DNA of 42,530 bases from Alistipes sp. (GCA_017937765.1 JAGBCY010000011.1:1-42530), one strand, 5' to 3'; numbered from the stretch's first letter, positions 25,724 through 34,104 are shown. Notes: a model not told the origin generated them from the sequence alone. Numbers and translations: made by a program.

Positions 25724-26512
25724 TTATTGGTTATACGTATGTACACTTTCGGCTGCCGAGGGCAGGTAGTTCACGCCGTACCAACACATCTGCAAGGCGA
25801 GGAAGCCGAGGAGTATCACGGTGTGGTAGGCGATGCTTCGTGCGCGGCTGGTGGCCGTGGGAGCAAGGTGCAGGGCTAAGAGATAGAGTCCCCACGTGGC
25901 TGCAGCCCACGCCTCCTTTGCATCCCAGCTCCAGTAGGCTCCCCACGCCTCCTTGGCCCAGAGCGAGCCCGTGAGCATACCGATGCTAAGGAAGGCGATG
26001 CCGCCATAGAGCAGGCGTTCGATGGCTCCGTTGAGGTCATCGCGACGAGTCGTGAGGGCTACGACCGATAGTAGCGTAGCACAGCCCAGCAGTGCGTAGG
26101 AGAACATATAGACCGAGACGTGTGGCACGAACCAGATGCTCTGCAACGCAGGCATAAGCGACTGGTCGTGAATCTCGGGCTTGAGGATGTTTATGACGAT
26201 AAACACCGTTGCCAGCAGTGTCGAGAAGCTGAGAATCCAGCGGTAACGCCAGCGGGCATAGGTGAAGAGTCCCGCCACGAGCAGGAAGAAGGAGTACCAC
26301 AGGCGCGTCTCGCCCATCGTGCGTAGTGGTGGTCGCTCGAGCGTGAGCCACAGCAAGGCGATGAAGGCCAGCATCGCGGTGATGGCGACGCCGAAGAGCG
26401 CGATGGCCATCGTGCTACGCTCCTTGCGGACGAGGGCTACGACAGCTCCCGCCACGGCCAGCAGCACAACAACAGCTGCAACGTAGGGAAATATGTTCCA
26501 TCCAAGCATCAT
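25724..26512 (-). CDS. ccsA: Cytochrome c biogenesis protein CcsA/ResC-type
   Basis: A 262-residue polytopic membrane protein of system II cytochrome c maturation, which exports haem and attaches it to CxxCH proteins. About eight hydrophobic segments are visible. The haem-handling WWD motif is WGAYWSWDAKEAWA (about residues 194-207). Conserved His residues of the family are candidates at the start of HVSVYMFSY (about 130) and in LHLAP (about 221). It overlaps the ResB gene by 4 bp, so it is translationally coupled. The tri-haem peroxidase downstream is a natural client. Confidence 0.9.
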   Translation of the reverse strand: MMLGWNIFPYVAAVVVLLAVAGAVVALVRKERSTMAIALFGVAITAMLAFIALLWLTLERPPLRTMGETRLWYSFFLLVAGLFTYARWRYRWILSFSTLLATVFIVINILKPEIHDQSLMPALQSIWFVPHVSVYMFSYALLGCATLLSVVALTTRRDDLNGAIERLLYGGIAFLSIGMLTGSLWAKEAWGAYWSWDAKEAWAAATWGLYLLALHLAPTATSRARSIAYHTVILLGFLALQMCWYGVNYLPSAAESVHTYNQ

Positions 26513-27378
26513 ACCCTCTTGTTGTTTAATACGTTAGCCCCCTTTATCTGGCGGCGCGGACCGCCCAGAAACATCATCACCGCACCGACGATGAGCATAA
26601 CGATGCCCGTCATCGTGAGCCACTGCCACGGCTCGCGGACAATCTCCAAGATGCAGTAGGTTTGTCCCGACGTGCTCTGGCCGAAGCTGATGAGGTACAA
26701 CTTCTCGCCCCACGAGAGCGCGTAGGGGTGGTTCACGCGTATGGTGGCGCGGCGCGAGTCCGTGCCGTCGATCGTGACCTCGGCCTCGTAGTGCTTCGGT
26801 ACGCCATTTTCGCTCAACTCAATCGTATGGTCGCTGAGGCTCAGCGTGTAGTCTAAGATGCGTGGCTCGCCCGTTATGGTGTAGGCCTCGTCGTTGGGGC
26901 GTGCATCCACGGCGATGCGTAGCTGCTCCCTGTCGGGTGCTCCCCAGAAGCCGCTACCGAGGGCGACGAGCAGACCGAGGTGGATGATGGTAAAACGCCA
27001 ACGTATGCCTCGTGCGTTGCGCCAGCCGCGAAGTGTTACGAAGGTGAGGTGGCTGAGGACGAAGAGTATCGCAACGACCACGGGCCACGAGTCGCTCGAG
27101 GGTTTACGCTCGAGGCCGAGAGTTATGCCCACGCCTGCGATGAGCAGGAACGAGAGCCACAGAGCCTTGTTCGAGAGCATAAAACGTGCGAAGGCCGACT
27201 CCTTACCGCGGCGGTAGATAAGCGTGATGAGTGTGGCCCAGAGCGCGAGGGTGAGGATGTTTAGCGGGAAGCTGAAGAGCGCGACGGGGAAGCTGCCGAG
27301 TAGCGACTCCGCAACCACCGTCCCGATGGCAACCGCTGCCACCCAGCACATACTCTTTATATCCAATCCCTTAGCCAC
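26509..27378 (-). CDS. resB: ResB-like cytochrome c biogenesis protein
   Basis: A 289-residue membrane protein with four N-terminal hydrophobic segments (about 8-150), a periplasmic part (about 150-255) and a final membrane segment (about 257-275). Family-like parts are RFTIIHLGLLVALGSGFWGAPD, NDEAYTITGEP and the soluble region with NHPYALSWGEKLYLISFG. ResB works with CcsA in holding haem and apocytochrome. It is the first gene of the operon and is shorter than the roughly 400-550-residue ResB of many bacteria, as seen in some Bacteroidota. Sequence similarity among ResB proteins is low, so the call leans partly on the ccsA neighbour. Confidence 0.8.
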   Translation of the reverse strand: MAKGLDIKSMCWVAAVAIGTVVAESLLGSFPVALFSFPLNILTLALWATLITLIYRRGKESAFARFMLSNKALWLSFLLIAGVGITLGLERKPSSDSWPVVVAILFVLSHLTFVTLRGWRNARGIRWRFTIIHLGLLVALGSGFWGAPDREQLRIAVDARPNDEAYTITGEPRILDYTLSLSDHTIELSENGVPKHYEAEVTIDGTDSRRATIRVNHPYALSWGEKLYLISFGQSTSGQTYCILEIVREPWQWLTMTGIVMLIVGAVMMFLGGPRRQIKGANVLNNKRV

Positions 27379-27411
27379 AATCTCTACGCGAGTTTAACGA
27401 ATACTCGGGTA

Positions 27412-27442
27412 TAAAGGTATGATAATTTTCCGTAAAAACAAA
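27412..27442 (-). promoter_or_regulatory. Promoter of the resB-ccsA-peroxidase operon
   Basis: On the minus strand, TTTG (27442-27439) and TACCTTTA (27419-27412) are 19 bp apart; only the last -7 base differs from consensus. The leader is about 30 nt. Confidence 0.65.
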
Positions 27443-27537
27443 GAAAAATAGGTTGAAAATTCATATCGTTAACCATAAAAAATAAAATGGTCGAGTGGCG
27501 GGAGTGGAACGTTACTGCAATAGGAGGGGCTGTGGGT

Positions 27538-27592
27538 TGCTACATTGCCGTGAGGTTTAGGTCGTTAGGCGCGATGTAGCAGTTTTGTTTTA
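27538..27592 (+). terminator. Orphan terminator-like hairpin in a gene-free region
   Basis: TGCTACAT (27538-27545) pairs with ATGTAGCA (27574-27581), with an inner GCC/GGC pair, followed by GTTTTGTTTTA. No plus-strand gene lies upstream of it in the 366-bp gap between resB (minus) and the TonB receptor (plus). It may end a small RNA or be a degraded element. Confidence 0.5.
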
Positions 27593-27622
27593 CTATTACA
27601 ATAGTAAATTAACACGTAAAGG

Positions 27623-27654
27623 TTTGGTCGTTCGCTATATCTGAGCTATCTTTG
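27623..27654 (+). promoter_or_regulatory. Promoter of the TonB receptor operon
   Basis: TTTG at 27623-27626 and TATCTTTG at 27647-27654 are 20 bp apart, a consensus Bacteroidota promoter. The leader is about 85 nt and no riboswitch was recognised in it. Confidence 0.8.
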
Positions 27655-27744
27655 CAATGTCGAAATTGGGTCACCTCGGTGCGGGGTACTCCGATTTGTT
27701 GTTACAGACATACTAAAACAACATATTTTACTTAACTAATTTTA

Positions 27745-30450
27745 ATGCTTATGAAGAGACTTTTACTTCTGATGTTAGGTCTTGTTGTGGGCTTTGCAGC
27801 CTCGGCACAGACTATCGTCACGGGTACTGTTGTCGACGAGAACGATCAGCCGCTGATCGGTGCCTCGATCGTCGTGCCCGAAACGACACAGGGTACTACT
27901 ACCGATGTGTCGGGTAGCTTTGAGCTTTTACTCCGCGATGGAGCTAAGCAGGTGCAGGTGAGCTACCTAAACTACAAGACTCAGCTCCTGGATGTCAACA
28001 GCGAGGGTATGCGTCATAACCTCGGCACTATCAAGATGGAGCTCGACGCTATCGCTATGGACGACGTGGTAATCACACAGTCGGTGGCTGTGCAGCGTCG
28101 TACCCCCGTTGCCGTGTCTACCGTATCGGCACAGGAGATCGAGTTTAAGCTCGGTGGCCAGGAGTTCCCCGAGATTCTGAAGTCGACCCCCGGTGTCTAT
28201 GTTACGAAGGATGGTGGTGGCTTTGGCGACTCGAAGATCAATATGCGAGGCTTTAAGTCGGCAAACATCGCCGTTATGATCAACGGTGTCCCCGTCAACG
28301 ATATGGAGTGGGGTGGTCTCTACTGGTCGAACTGGGCAGGTCTTTCGGACGTGACACGCTCGATGCAGACGCAGCGCGGTATGGGTGCCTCGAAGATATC
28401 GTCACCCTCGGTCGGCGGTACCATCAACATCGTGACCAATACGATCGACGCCAAGAAGGGCGGTACGGTATCTTACGGTATCGGTAACGACGGTGCAAAC
28501 ACTATGGCTATCAGCCTCTCGACAGGTCTTATGGAGAATGGCTGGGCAATGAGCGTGTTGTTGGCTAAGCGTTGGGGTGATGGTTATATCCAGGGTACGG
28601 GCTACAATGCCTACAACTGGTTTGTAAACATCTCGAAGCGTTTGAACGACCGTCATCAGCTCTCGCTCACGGCCTTCGGTTCGCCCCAGACTCACAACCA
28701 GCGTAAGCCCCTCTACGCAGGTCTCTCGATCAAGGAGTGGGATAAGGTTGCTCAGTGGACAGGCGAGGAGAACAAGTATCGTTACAACGCTGTCTACGGT
28801 TTCGATAACAATGGCAAGGAGCGTTCGTCGATGGTAAACCACTATCACAAGCCCCAGATTTCGTTGAACCACCAGTGGCAGATCGACTACAAATCGTCGC
28901 TCTCTACGGCCATCTACGTATCTATTGGCCGTGGCTATGGCTACTCGGGTCAGGGTCGTACGTCGGCCGACCGCGCTATGTGGAACGGTTCGTCGAACGG
29001 TACACTTCTCTATAACTTCCGTAAGTCGGATGGTACGTTCGACTATGGTGCTATTCAGGATATGAACGCAGCGAGTGCCGATGGTTCGCGTATGGTTATG
29101 TCTAAGTCGTCGAACAACCATATGTGGTATGGTCTGTTGTCGACCTACACCAACGAGATTGCCCCCGGCTTGGAGCTCTCGGCAGGTGTCGACGTGCGCT
29201 ACTATATCGGCGAGCATAAGAACGAGATTATCGACCTCTACGACGGTGCCTACTTTATCGACGATGCTGATCGTAAGAACGTTAAGGCTGTAAACAACGC
29301 TGCCGCTCTGGATCCCAACTGGAAGTACGAGAAGCTCGGCGTGGGCGATATCGTATATCGCGACTACGACGGCCACGTACATCAGGAGGGCGTATTCGCT
29401 CAGCTCGAGTGGACGAAGAATAAGTTTAACGCCTTCGTATCGGGTTCGGTATCGAATACGGGCTACTGGCGTGTTGACCGCTTCTACTATGATGCGGCTC
29501 ACCAGCGTTCGGAGACCATCAACTTCGTGGGCTTCACCGCTAAGGCTGGTGCTAACTGGAACTTTACCAAGTCGTCGAACCTCTTCCTCAACGTGGGTTA
29601 CATCTCGCGTGCTCCCTTCTTCTCGGGTGGTGCCTTCTTGCAGTCTACTACGAGCCATATGACCAACCCCGATGCTGTTAACGAGAAGGTATTCTCGGTT
29701 GAGGGTGGCTACGGCTTGCGTACCGAGAAGTTCGCGTTGAATCTGAATGCCTACTACACTATGTGGTTGGATAAGTCGGATGTACGTTCGAAGCTGATGT
29801 CTAACGGCGACTACGCACGTGTTAACCTCACGGGTATCGACGCTCGCCATATGGGTCTCGAGCTAGACCTCCGCTACAAGCCTGCACGCTGGGTTAACCT
29901 CACGGGTATGGTGTCGTTGGGCGACTGGATCTGGTCGAGCAACGCTCGCGGTTACTACTACGACTCGCAGGGTCAGCCTATGACGGCTAAGATGGATGGT
30001 ACGGTTGCCTCGGGCATTATGGCCGAGGATCACGCTTGGATCGAGCTCGAGCAGAAGGGTGTTCACGTTGCCGGCTCGGCACAGACCACCGCAGCTATCG
30101 GTGCCGACTTCTACCCCTTCAAGGGCTTGCGTCTGAGTGCAAACTTCAACGTATATGCCAACAACTATGCCGACTTCTACCTCGGTTCTACGGCTGTGGC
30201 TAACACGACGACTAAGGTTAACGACCCCTGGAAGATTCCTGTTGGTCATCAGCTCGACCTCTCGGCAAGCTACTCGTTCAAGTTGGGTAATCTCAACGCT
30301 ACGATCTACGGTAACGTTAACAACCTCTACGACTATAACTACGTGATGGATGCACAGTGTGCTACCGACACTAAGGGCTGGGAGGATTGCTACGCCGTGA
30401 TGTACTCGTTCGGCCGCACATATACACTTCGCCTTAAGGTTAACTTCTAA
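27745..30450 (+). CDS. TonB-dependent outer membrane receptor
   Basis: A 901-residue outer membrane transporter. The signal peptide (KRLLLLMLGLVVGFAASA) precedes a carboxypeptidase-regulatory-like domain (about 25-105: VTGTVVDENDQPLIGASIVV, DVSGSFELLL). The plug (about 115-230) includes FPEILKSTPGVYV and INGVPVNDMEWGGLYW, and the 22-strand barrel follows, ending in a terminal aromatic residue (LRLKVNF). It takes up a ligand with TonB energy; the ligand is unknown. It lacks a SusD partner; instead the next gene, 14 bp away, is an OB-like lipoprotein. ATG 27751 (MKRLLLL) is an equally likely start. Confidence 0.95.
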   Translation: MLMKRLLLLMLGLVVGFAASAQTIVTGTVVDENDQPLIGASIVVPETTQGTTTDVSGSFELLLRDGAKQVQVSYLNYKTQLLDVNSEGMRHNLGTIKMELDAIAMDDVVITQSVAVQRRTPVAVSTVSAQEIEFKLGGQEFPEILKSTPGVYVTKDGGGFGDSKINMRGFKSANIAVMINGVPVNDMEWGGLYWSNWAGLSDVTRSMQTQRGMGASKISSPSVGGTINIVTNTIDAKKGGTVSYGIGNDGANTMAISLSTGLMENGWAMSVLLAKRWGDGYIQGTGYNAYNWFVNISKRLNDRHQLSLTAFGSPQTHNQRKPLYAGLSIKEWDKVAQWTGEENKYRYNAVYGFDNNGKERSSMVNHYHKPQISLNHQWQIDYKSSLSTAIYVSIGRGYGYSGQGRTSADRAMWNGSSNGTLLYNFRKSDGTFDYGAIQDMNAASADGSRMVMSKSSNNHMWYGLLSTYTNEIAPGLELSAGVDVRYYIGEHKNEIIDLYDGAYFIDDADRKNVKAVNNAAALDPNWKYEKLGVGDIVYRDYDGHVHQEGVFAQLEWTKNKFNAFVSGSVSNTGYWRVDRFYYDAAHQRSETINFVGFTAKAGANWNFTKSSNLFLNVGYISRAPFFSGGAFLQSTTSHMTNPDAVNEKVFSVEGGYGLRTEKFALNLNAYYTMWLDKSDVRSKLMSNGDYARVNLTGIDARHMGLELDLRYKPARWVNLTGMVSLGDWIWSSNARGYYYDSQGQPMTAKMDGTVASGIMAEDHAWIELEQKGVHVAGSAQTTAAIGADFYPFKGLRLSANFNVYANNYADFYLGSTAVANTTTKVNDPWKIPVGHQLDLSASYSFKLGNLNATIYGNVNNLYDYNYVMDAQCATDTKGWEDCYAVMYSFGRTYTLRLKVNF

Positions 30451-30464
30451 GAACTACCACTACT

Positions 30465-33104
30465 ATGAATAAGAAAACAATTATCAGACTATTCTCTGTC
30501 GTAGCCGTAGCTCTTATGGGTGTCGGCTGCCAGGCAGACTATTTCAACGATACGTACCTCCCGGGCTACGATAACAACGACGCGATCACCAACGTTCGCG
30601 AGAACGCTATCACACTTACGGAGGATGACTACTCGGCAATCGCTAAGAACTCAGCAAACAAGGCTTTGGCCGAGGCTGAGGGCGAGGCCGCTGTTGAGGC
30701 TCTTGCTGCCATCGGCAAGAACAAGTACTTCGCTACGCCTGATGAGGCTGCGCTCTATATTCCTGCCTATGTCGATGCGTTGTATCCCACGCTTGACGAT
30801 GGCTCGCTCACGTTCGTTACCTACACCACTGCACTCGATATCCCCGAGGATGTGCGCTTGATGAATACGGTTACGGAGTACACGCTCACCGAGGATGACT
30901 ACAAAGCAATCTGGGAGAGCGACGAGGATTACGCTATGGCCGTGACGCCCGCTACGGAGAACAAACTCGCTGGCGTGCTTAAGGCTAACGAGGATATCTT
31001 CCCCGGTGAGTATATGGTTGTTACGTATAACTACTCTTCGGAGGAGCCCTCTACGGGTGAGGAGTCCGAGACTCCCGAGATTCCCGAGACGGGCTATACA
31101 TCGGTTCTCGGCACGGCTAAGCTAAACGACACGGTTACGGTTCGTGGCTATGTGTCGGCCGTATCGGCTCAGGGCCCCATCATCACGGATAACGGCGGCT
31201 CGGTATTGCTCTACAAGGGTGCTGACCTCGCTATTGGCGACGAGGTGACTGTCGAGGGTTCGCTCTCGTCGTACAACAAGGGCTTCCAGATCGCTGCTGC
31301 ATCGGCCGTTGTTGAGAAGACGGGCACTACGACCGTAACATATCCCGAGCCCGTGGTTCTGGATGGTGCTGCTATGGATGCACTCATCGAGAGCCGCACG
31401 GAGGATGGCTTTGCTCAGTTCGTTAAGTTCACGGGTACACCTTCGGTTGGCAACTACATCAACATCATTATGGAGGGTGCTGAGACGGCTCAGGGTAGCA
31501 TCTACGGCGCAACTGACGATGTTAAGGCTATGTTCACCGATGGCCAGGAGGCAACCATCTACGGCTACTTCGTTTCGATCTCGAGCGGCAAGTTCATCAA
31601 CGTCATCGTTGTCAGCGTCGACGAGGCTCCTGCTATCGGTGGTGGCCAGACCAACAACTATACATCGGTTCTCGGCACGGCAGCGTTGGGCGACACGGTT
31701 GATGTTCGTGGTTATATCTCGGCAGTATCGTCGCAGGGCCCCATCCTTACGGATAACGGCGGCTCGGTATTGCTCTACAAGACCTCTGGCTATGAGGTTG
31801 GCGATGAGGTATCGGTATCGGGAAGTATCTCGGCGTTTAATTGCGGCTTCCAGATCGCAGCCGATGGTATCAGCAGCATTGAGAAGACTGGCACCACGAC
31901 CGTTGCGTACCCCGCAGCTATGGAGATTACTGGTGCTATGGCCGACGAGCTCCTCACCTCGCGCGTCGATAACGACTACGCTATCTATGCTAAGATGACG
32001 GGTACGGTGGCTATTAGCGGCAACTACTACAACTTCAACATCGACGGTGCTACGGCAGCTGTTGGTAGCATCTATGGCGCGACCGACGATGTTAAGGCCG
32101 TGCTCTCGGACGGTATGGAGTGTACGCTCTACGGCTACTTCATTTCGATCTCTAAGTCGGGCGGTGCGCCTAAGTATATCAATATGGTCGTAACGTCGGT
32201 AGAGACGGCAGCTCCCGCAGCTAAGACTATGGCCCTCAAGGTCAAGAGCGAGAAGCGTTATGCCTACTTCAAGTATAACGGCACGTCGTTCGAGGCTGCT
32301 AACATCATCGCTGTTCAGCCCTCGGATTATACCGAGATGGGTCAGACCTACGGTAGCTTCACCAACCCCAAGCAGGATAACTACCTTCCCCAGTTCCTCG
32401 CTAAGAGCTATCCCTACGCTCAGATGGGAGATGTTGCATACGTAGGCTATCGCTGCTATGCTAACAGCCTCACTTCGTGGAAGGTCGACGAGTACACGTT
32501 TGGCGGCACGTGGACCAAGACCATCTACTTTGCCGAGAAGACCGACCAGTTCCGTAAGGCTGAGGGTGCTTGGCAGATCGACCGTACGTTGGAGCTCGAC
32601 TTCACCTCTACGTCGAGTGCCGAGACTAAGGCCTTCTATCAGTATTGCTGTAACTGGGTTTACGACTTCAAGGATGTGCCTCTGGGTGCTCCTGCACGTG
32701 ATAACGCCGGTGTGATCATCTCGACCGATATCGTGACCATCAACGGCGAGAAGCCCGCGGGTAACTATTGGGTGTCGAACTACGGTAACAACGAGTTCTA
32801 CACGGGTGCTTCGGCCTACTACGGCAATATGGACTGGCGTCCTTCGGCTGTTAAGGGAGGCTTCGCAGCAGCAGGTATGGGCGACCTCTCGGACGATGAG
32901 ATCCTTGCAAAACTCAAGGAGCACACGGCCGAGGTATTTGCCGAGGTACTCAGCTATGTATATCCCGAGATGACCCCCGAGGAGTACAAGAAGGTTGTCA
33001 TCAAGGTTTACGCTTATGGTCCCGCTGCTAACTACTCGTTCACGTTCGACGTTGTCGACGAGGGTAAGTTTGCCTACGTTGAGGGCTCAATCGCGGAGTT
33101 GTAA
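30465..33104 (+). CDS. Lipoprotein with duplicated OB-like module, partner of the TonB receptor
   Basis: An 879-residue lipoprotein (lipobox GVGC, Cys22). The N-terminal part has two copies of an LTEDDY(S/K)AI motif near residues 51 and 141. Two tandem modules of about 188 residues start at residues 211 and 399 (YTSVLGTA, then DTVxVRGYxSAVSxQGPI, NGGSVLLYK and GSIYGATDDVKA); the pattern resembles OB-fold domains. The DNA copies are 564 bp apart and contain identical blocks of 23 bp (31095-31117 and 31659-31681) and 31 bp (31187-31217 and 31751-31781), so the duplication is recent or kept alike by conversion. The C-terminal part (about 600-879) is aromatic-rich and of unknown fold. It probably sits on the receptor as a ligand-capture lipoprotein, replacing SusD (inference). 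Confidence 0.85.
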   Translation: MNKKTIIRLFSVVAVALMGVGCQADYFNDTYLPGYDNNDAITNVRENAITLTEDDYSAIAKNSANKALAEAEGEAAVEALAAIGKNKYFATPDEAALYIPAYVDALYPTLDDGSLTFVTYTTALDIPEDVRLMNTVTEYTLTEDDYKAIWESDEDYAMAVTPATENKLAGVLKANEDIFPGEYMVVTYNYSSEEPSTGEESETPEIPETGYTSVLGTAKLNDTVTVRGYVSAVSAQGPIITDNGGSVLLYKGADLAIGDEVTVEGSLSSYNKGFQIAAASAVVEKTGTTTVTYPEPVVLDGAAMDALIESRTEDGFAQFVKFTGTPSVGNYINIIMEGAETAQGSIYGATDDVKAMFTDGQEATIYGYFVSISSGKFINVIVVSVDEAPAIGGGQTNNYTSVLGTAALGDTVDVRGYISAVSSQGPILTDNGGSVLLYKTSGYEVGDEVSVSGSISAFNCGFQIAADGISSIEKTGTTTVAYPAAMEITGAMADELLTSRVDNDYAIYAKMTGTVAISGNYYNFNIDGATAAVGSIYGATDDVKAVLSDGMECTLYGYFISISKSGGAPKYINMVVTSVETAAPAAKTMALKVKSEKRYAYFKYNGTSFEAANIIAVQPSDYTEMGQTYGSFTNPKQDNYLPQFLAKSYPYAQMGDVAYVGYRCYANSLTSWKVDEYTFGGTWTKTIYFAEKTDQFRKAEGAWQIDRTLELDFTSTSSAETKAFYQYCCNWVYDFKDVPLGAPARDNAGVIISTDIVTINGEKPAGNYWVSNYGNNEFYTGASAYYGNMDWRPSAVKGGFAAAGMGDLSDDEILAKLKEHTAEVFAEVLSYVYPEMTPEEYKKVVIKVYAYGPAANYSFTFDVVDEGKFAYVEGSIAEL

Positions 33105-33178
33105 TTGTGATTGCAGAGTTATAATTTCGATCGACTATAAACGCGATTGTAGTAGAATTATAATTGAATGATAATATT

Positions 33179-33235
33179 GGTTGTGTTTTCGTCACAACCG
33201 CTGATAATTCGGGGTGCTTCGGCACCCCGTTTTTT
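33179..33235 (+). terminator. Terminator of the TonB receptor operon
   Basis: CGGGGTGC-TTCG-GCACCCCG (33210-33229) followed by six T is a strong intrinsic terminator. A second hairpin, GGTTGTG/CACAACC (33179-33199), lies just before it. Confidence 0.9.
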
Positions 33236-33288
33236 GTGAATTACTTACGTGGTCCGATACGTTGTGGTTTGATGTAGAGATAGAATAA

Positions 33289-33580
33289 AGTGCTATTCAG
33301 GAGAGATTAGCGAAAATTGAAGTAGAAATGGCAAAGGTCAAAAGAAATTTATCGAACCTCACCTCAATGGTTGATGAAGTGGTTACAACTTGCTGTAAAT
33401 TAGGTAGTTTGTGGAGTAATTCGGAGTTGGAATTATGCAGAAAATCCAAAATCTCTTGTTCCCGAGCGGAATTTTTTGGGACAAGGAAAATGAGAATTAT
33501 CGAACCATAGGCGAGAACTATGCCCTCAGCATAATTCACAATATATCAAATGGTTACAAAAAAGAAAAAGAGGAAAATCC
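33289..33580 (+). pseudogene. C-terminal remnant of a large serine recombinase
   Basis: Two frames joined give a typical C-terminal end of Bacteroidota site-specific serine recombinases. Frame one from 33289 reads AIQERLAKIEVEMAKVKRNL, NLTSMVDEVV and LGSLWSNSELELCRK; after an A-run at 33441-33444, which appears to lack one A, the next frame reads IQNLLFPSGIFWDKENENYR and GENYALSIIHNISNGYKK. No upstream catalytic domain remains; a stop precedes it at 33286. The remnant ends beside the tRNA-Leu gene, which suggests a past integration there. The family assignment is from memory of the coiled coil plus LVFPEGI-type motif. Confidence 0.65.
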
Positions 33581-33596
33581 TTTCGGAAATTCCTCT
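33558..33596 (-). terminator. Terminator downstream of tRNA-Leu
   Basis: Read on the minus strand, GAGGAATTTCC-GAAA-GGATTTTCCTC (33596-33570 region) is followed by TTTTTCTTTTTT. It lies just after the tRNA 3' end and overlaps the end of the recombinase remnant on the other strand. Confidence 0.8.
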
Positions 33597-33608
33597 TCAG
33601 TAACCTTG

Positions 33609-33690
33609 TGCGGATAAAGGGACTCGAACCCCCACGCCTCTCGGCATCAGATCCTAAGTCTGACGTGGCTACCAATTACACCATATCCGC
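33609..33690 (-). tRNA. tRNA-Leu (anticodon UAG)
   Basis: An 82-nt class II tRNA. The acceptor pairs GCGGATA with TATCCGC. The D-stem is GTG/CAC. The anticodon stem TCAGA/TCTGA holds loop CTTAGGA with anticodon TAG. The long variable arm GCC-GAGA-GGC is typical of Leu. The T-arm has TTCGAGT, with two G-T pairs in its stem. CCA is not encoded. It reads codon CUA and other CUN codons. Confidence 0.95.
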
Positions 33691-33748
33691 AGGATCCTTT
33701 CTTCTCAAATCCTCGAGAAGACTCATATCATACACCAACATCACCCTC

Positions 33749-34005
33749 AGCTTCGTCTCAGCCCGACCTCCATTCAGCCCTTAGCTTCGTCTCAGCCCAG
33801 CCTCCATTCAGCCCTCGGCTTCGTCTCAGCCCGACCTCCATTCAGCCCTCAGCTTCGTCTCAGCCCGACCTCCATTCAGCCCTTAGCTTCGTCTCAGCCC
33901 AGCTTCTAATCAGTCCTCGGCTTCATCTCAGCCCAGCCTCCATTCAGCCCTCGGCTTCGTCTCAGCCCGACCTCCATTCAGCCCTCAGCCTAACCTTAGC
34001 CCAGC
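33749..34005. repeat. 34-bp tandem repeat array, about 7.5 units
   Basis: Seven complete units begin at 33749, 33783, 33817, 33851, 33885, 33919 and 33953, and a diverged part follows from 33987. The unit holds AGCTTCGTCTCAGCCC then a variable GACC/AGCC and TCCATTCAGCCCTC. Each unit has two TCAGCCC words 16-18 bp apart, so it may derive from a 17-bp half-unit. Units have a few differences each. There are no spacers, so it is not a CRISPR array, and 34 is not a multiple of three, so it is not coding. It lies between tRNA-Leu and a minus-strand promoter candidate. Confidence 0.95.
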
Positions 34006-34038
34006 CCCCAGGGATGCGCCCGGTGTTGATGAGCAGTG

Positions 34039-34046
34039 CAAAGGTA
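34039..34046 (-). promoter_or_regulatory. Candidate -7 element reading into the repeat array and tRNA-Leu
   Basis: TACCTTTG on the minus strand is a perfect -7 element; the -33 position holds only TTATG. If used, the transcript would carry the 34-bp array as a leader of about 340 nt before tRNA-Leu. Confidence 0.5.
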
Positions 34047-34104
34047 AAAACTTTTTTGTAATATACATAATAATATTGGAAGTTTTCGCATAATTTTTAG
34101 TATT

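Noticed and set aside
28402-29850. 482-codon open frame antisense to the TonB receptor
   Set aside because: No recognisable protein features; the plus strand encodes a complete receptor.
31122-32924. 600-codon open frame antisense to the OB-like lipoprotein
   Set aside because: It is repetitive only because the sense gene is duplicated; no start signals or domains.
33297-33539. 80-codon minus-strand ORF beside tRNA-Leu
   Set aside because: The plus strand reads as a frameshifted recombinase C-terminus over the same bases, which explains the sequence better.
33749-34005. CRISPR array
   Set aside because: The 34-bp units abut with no unique spacers, and no cas genes are near.
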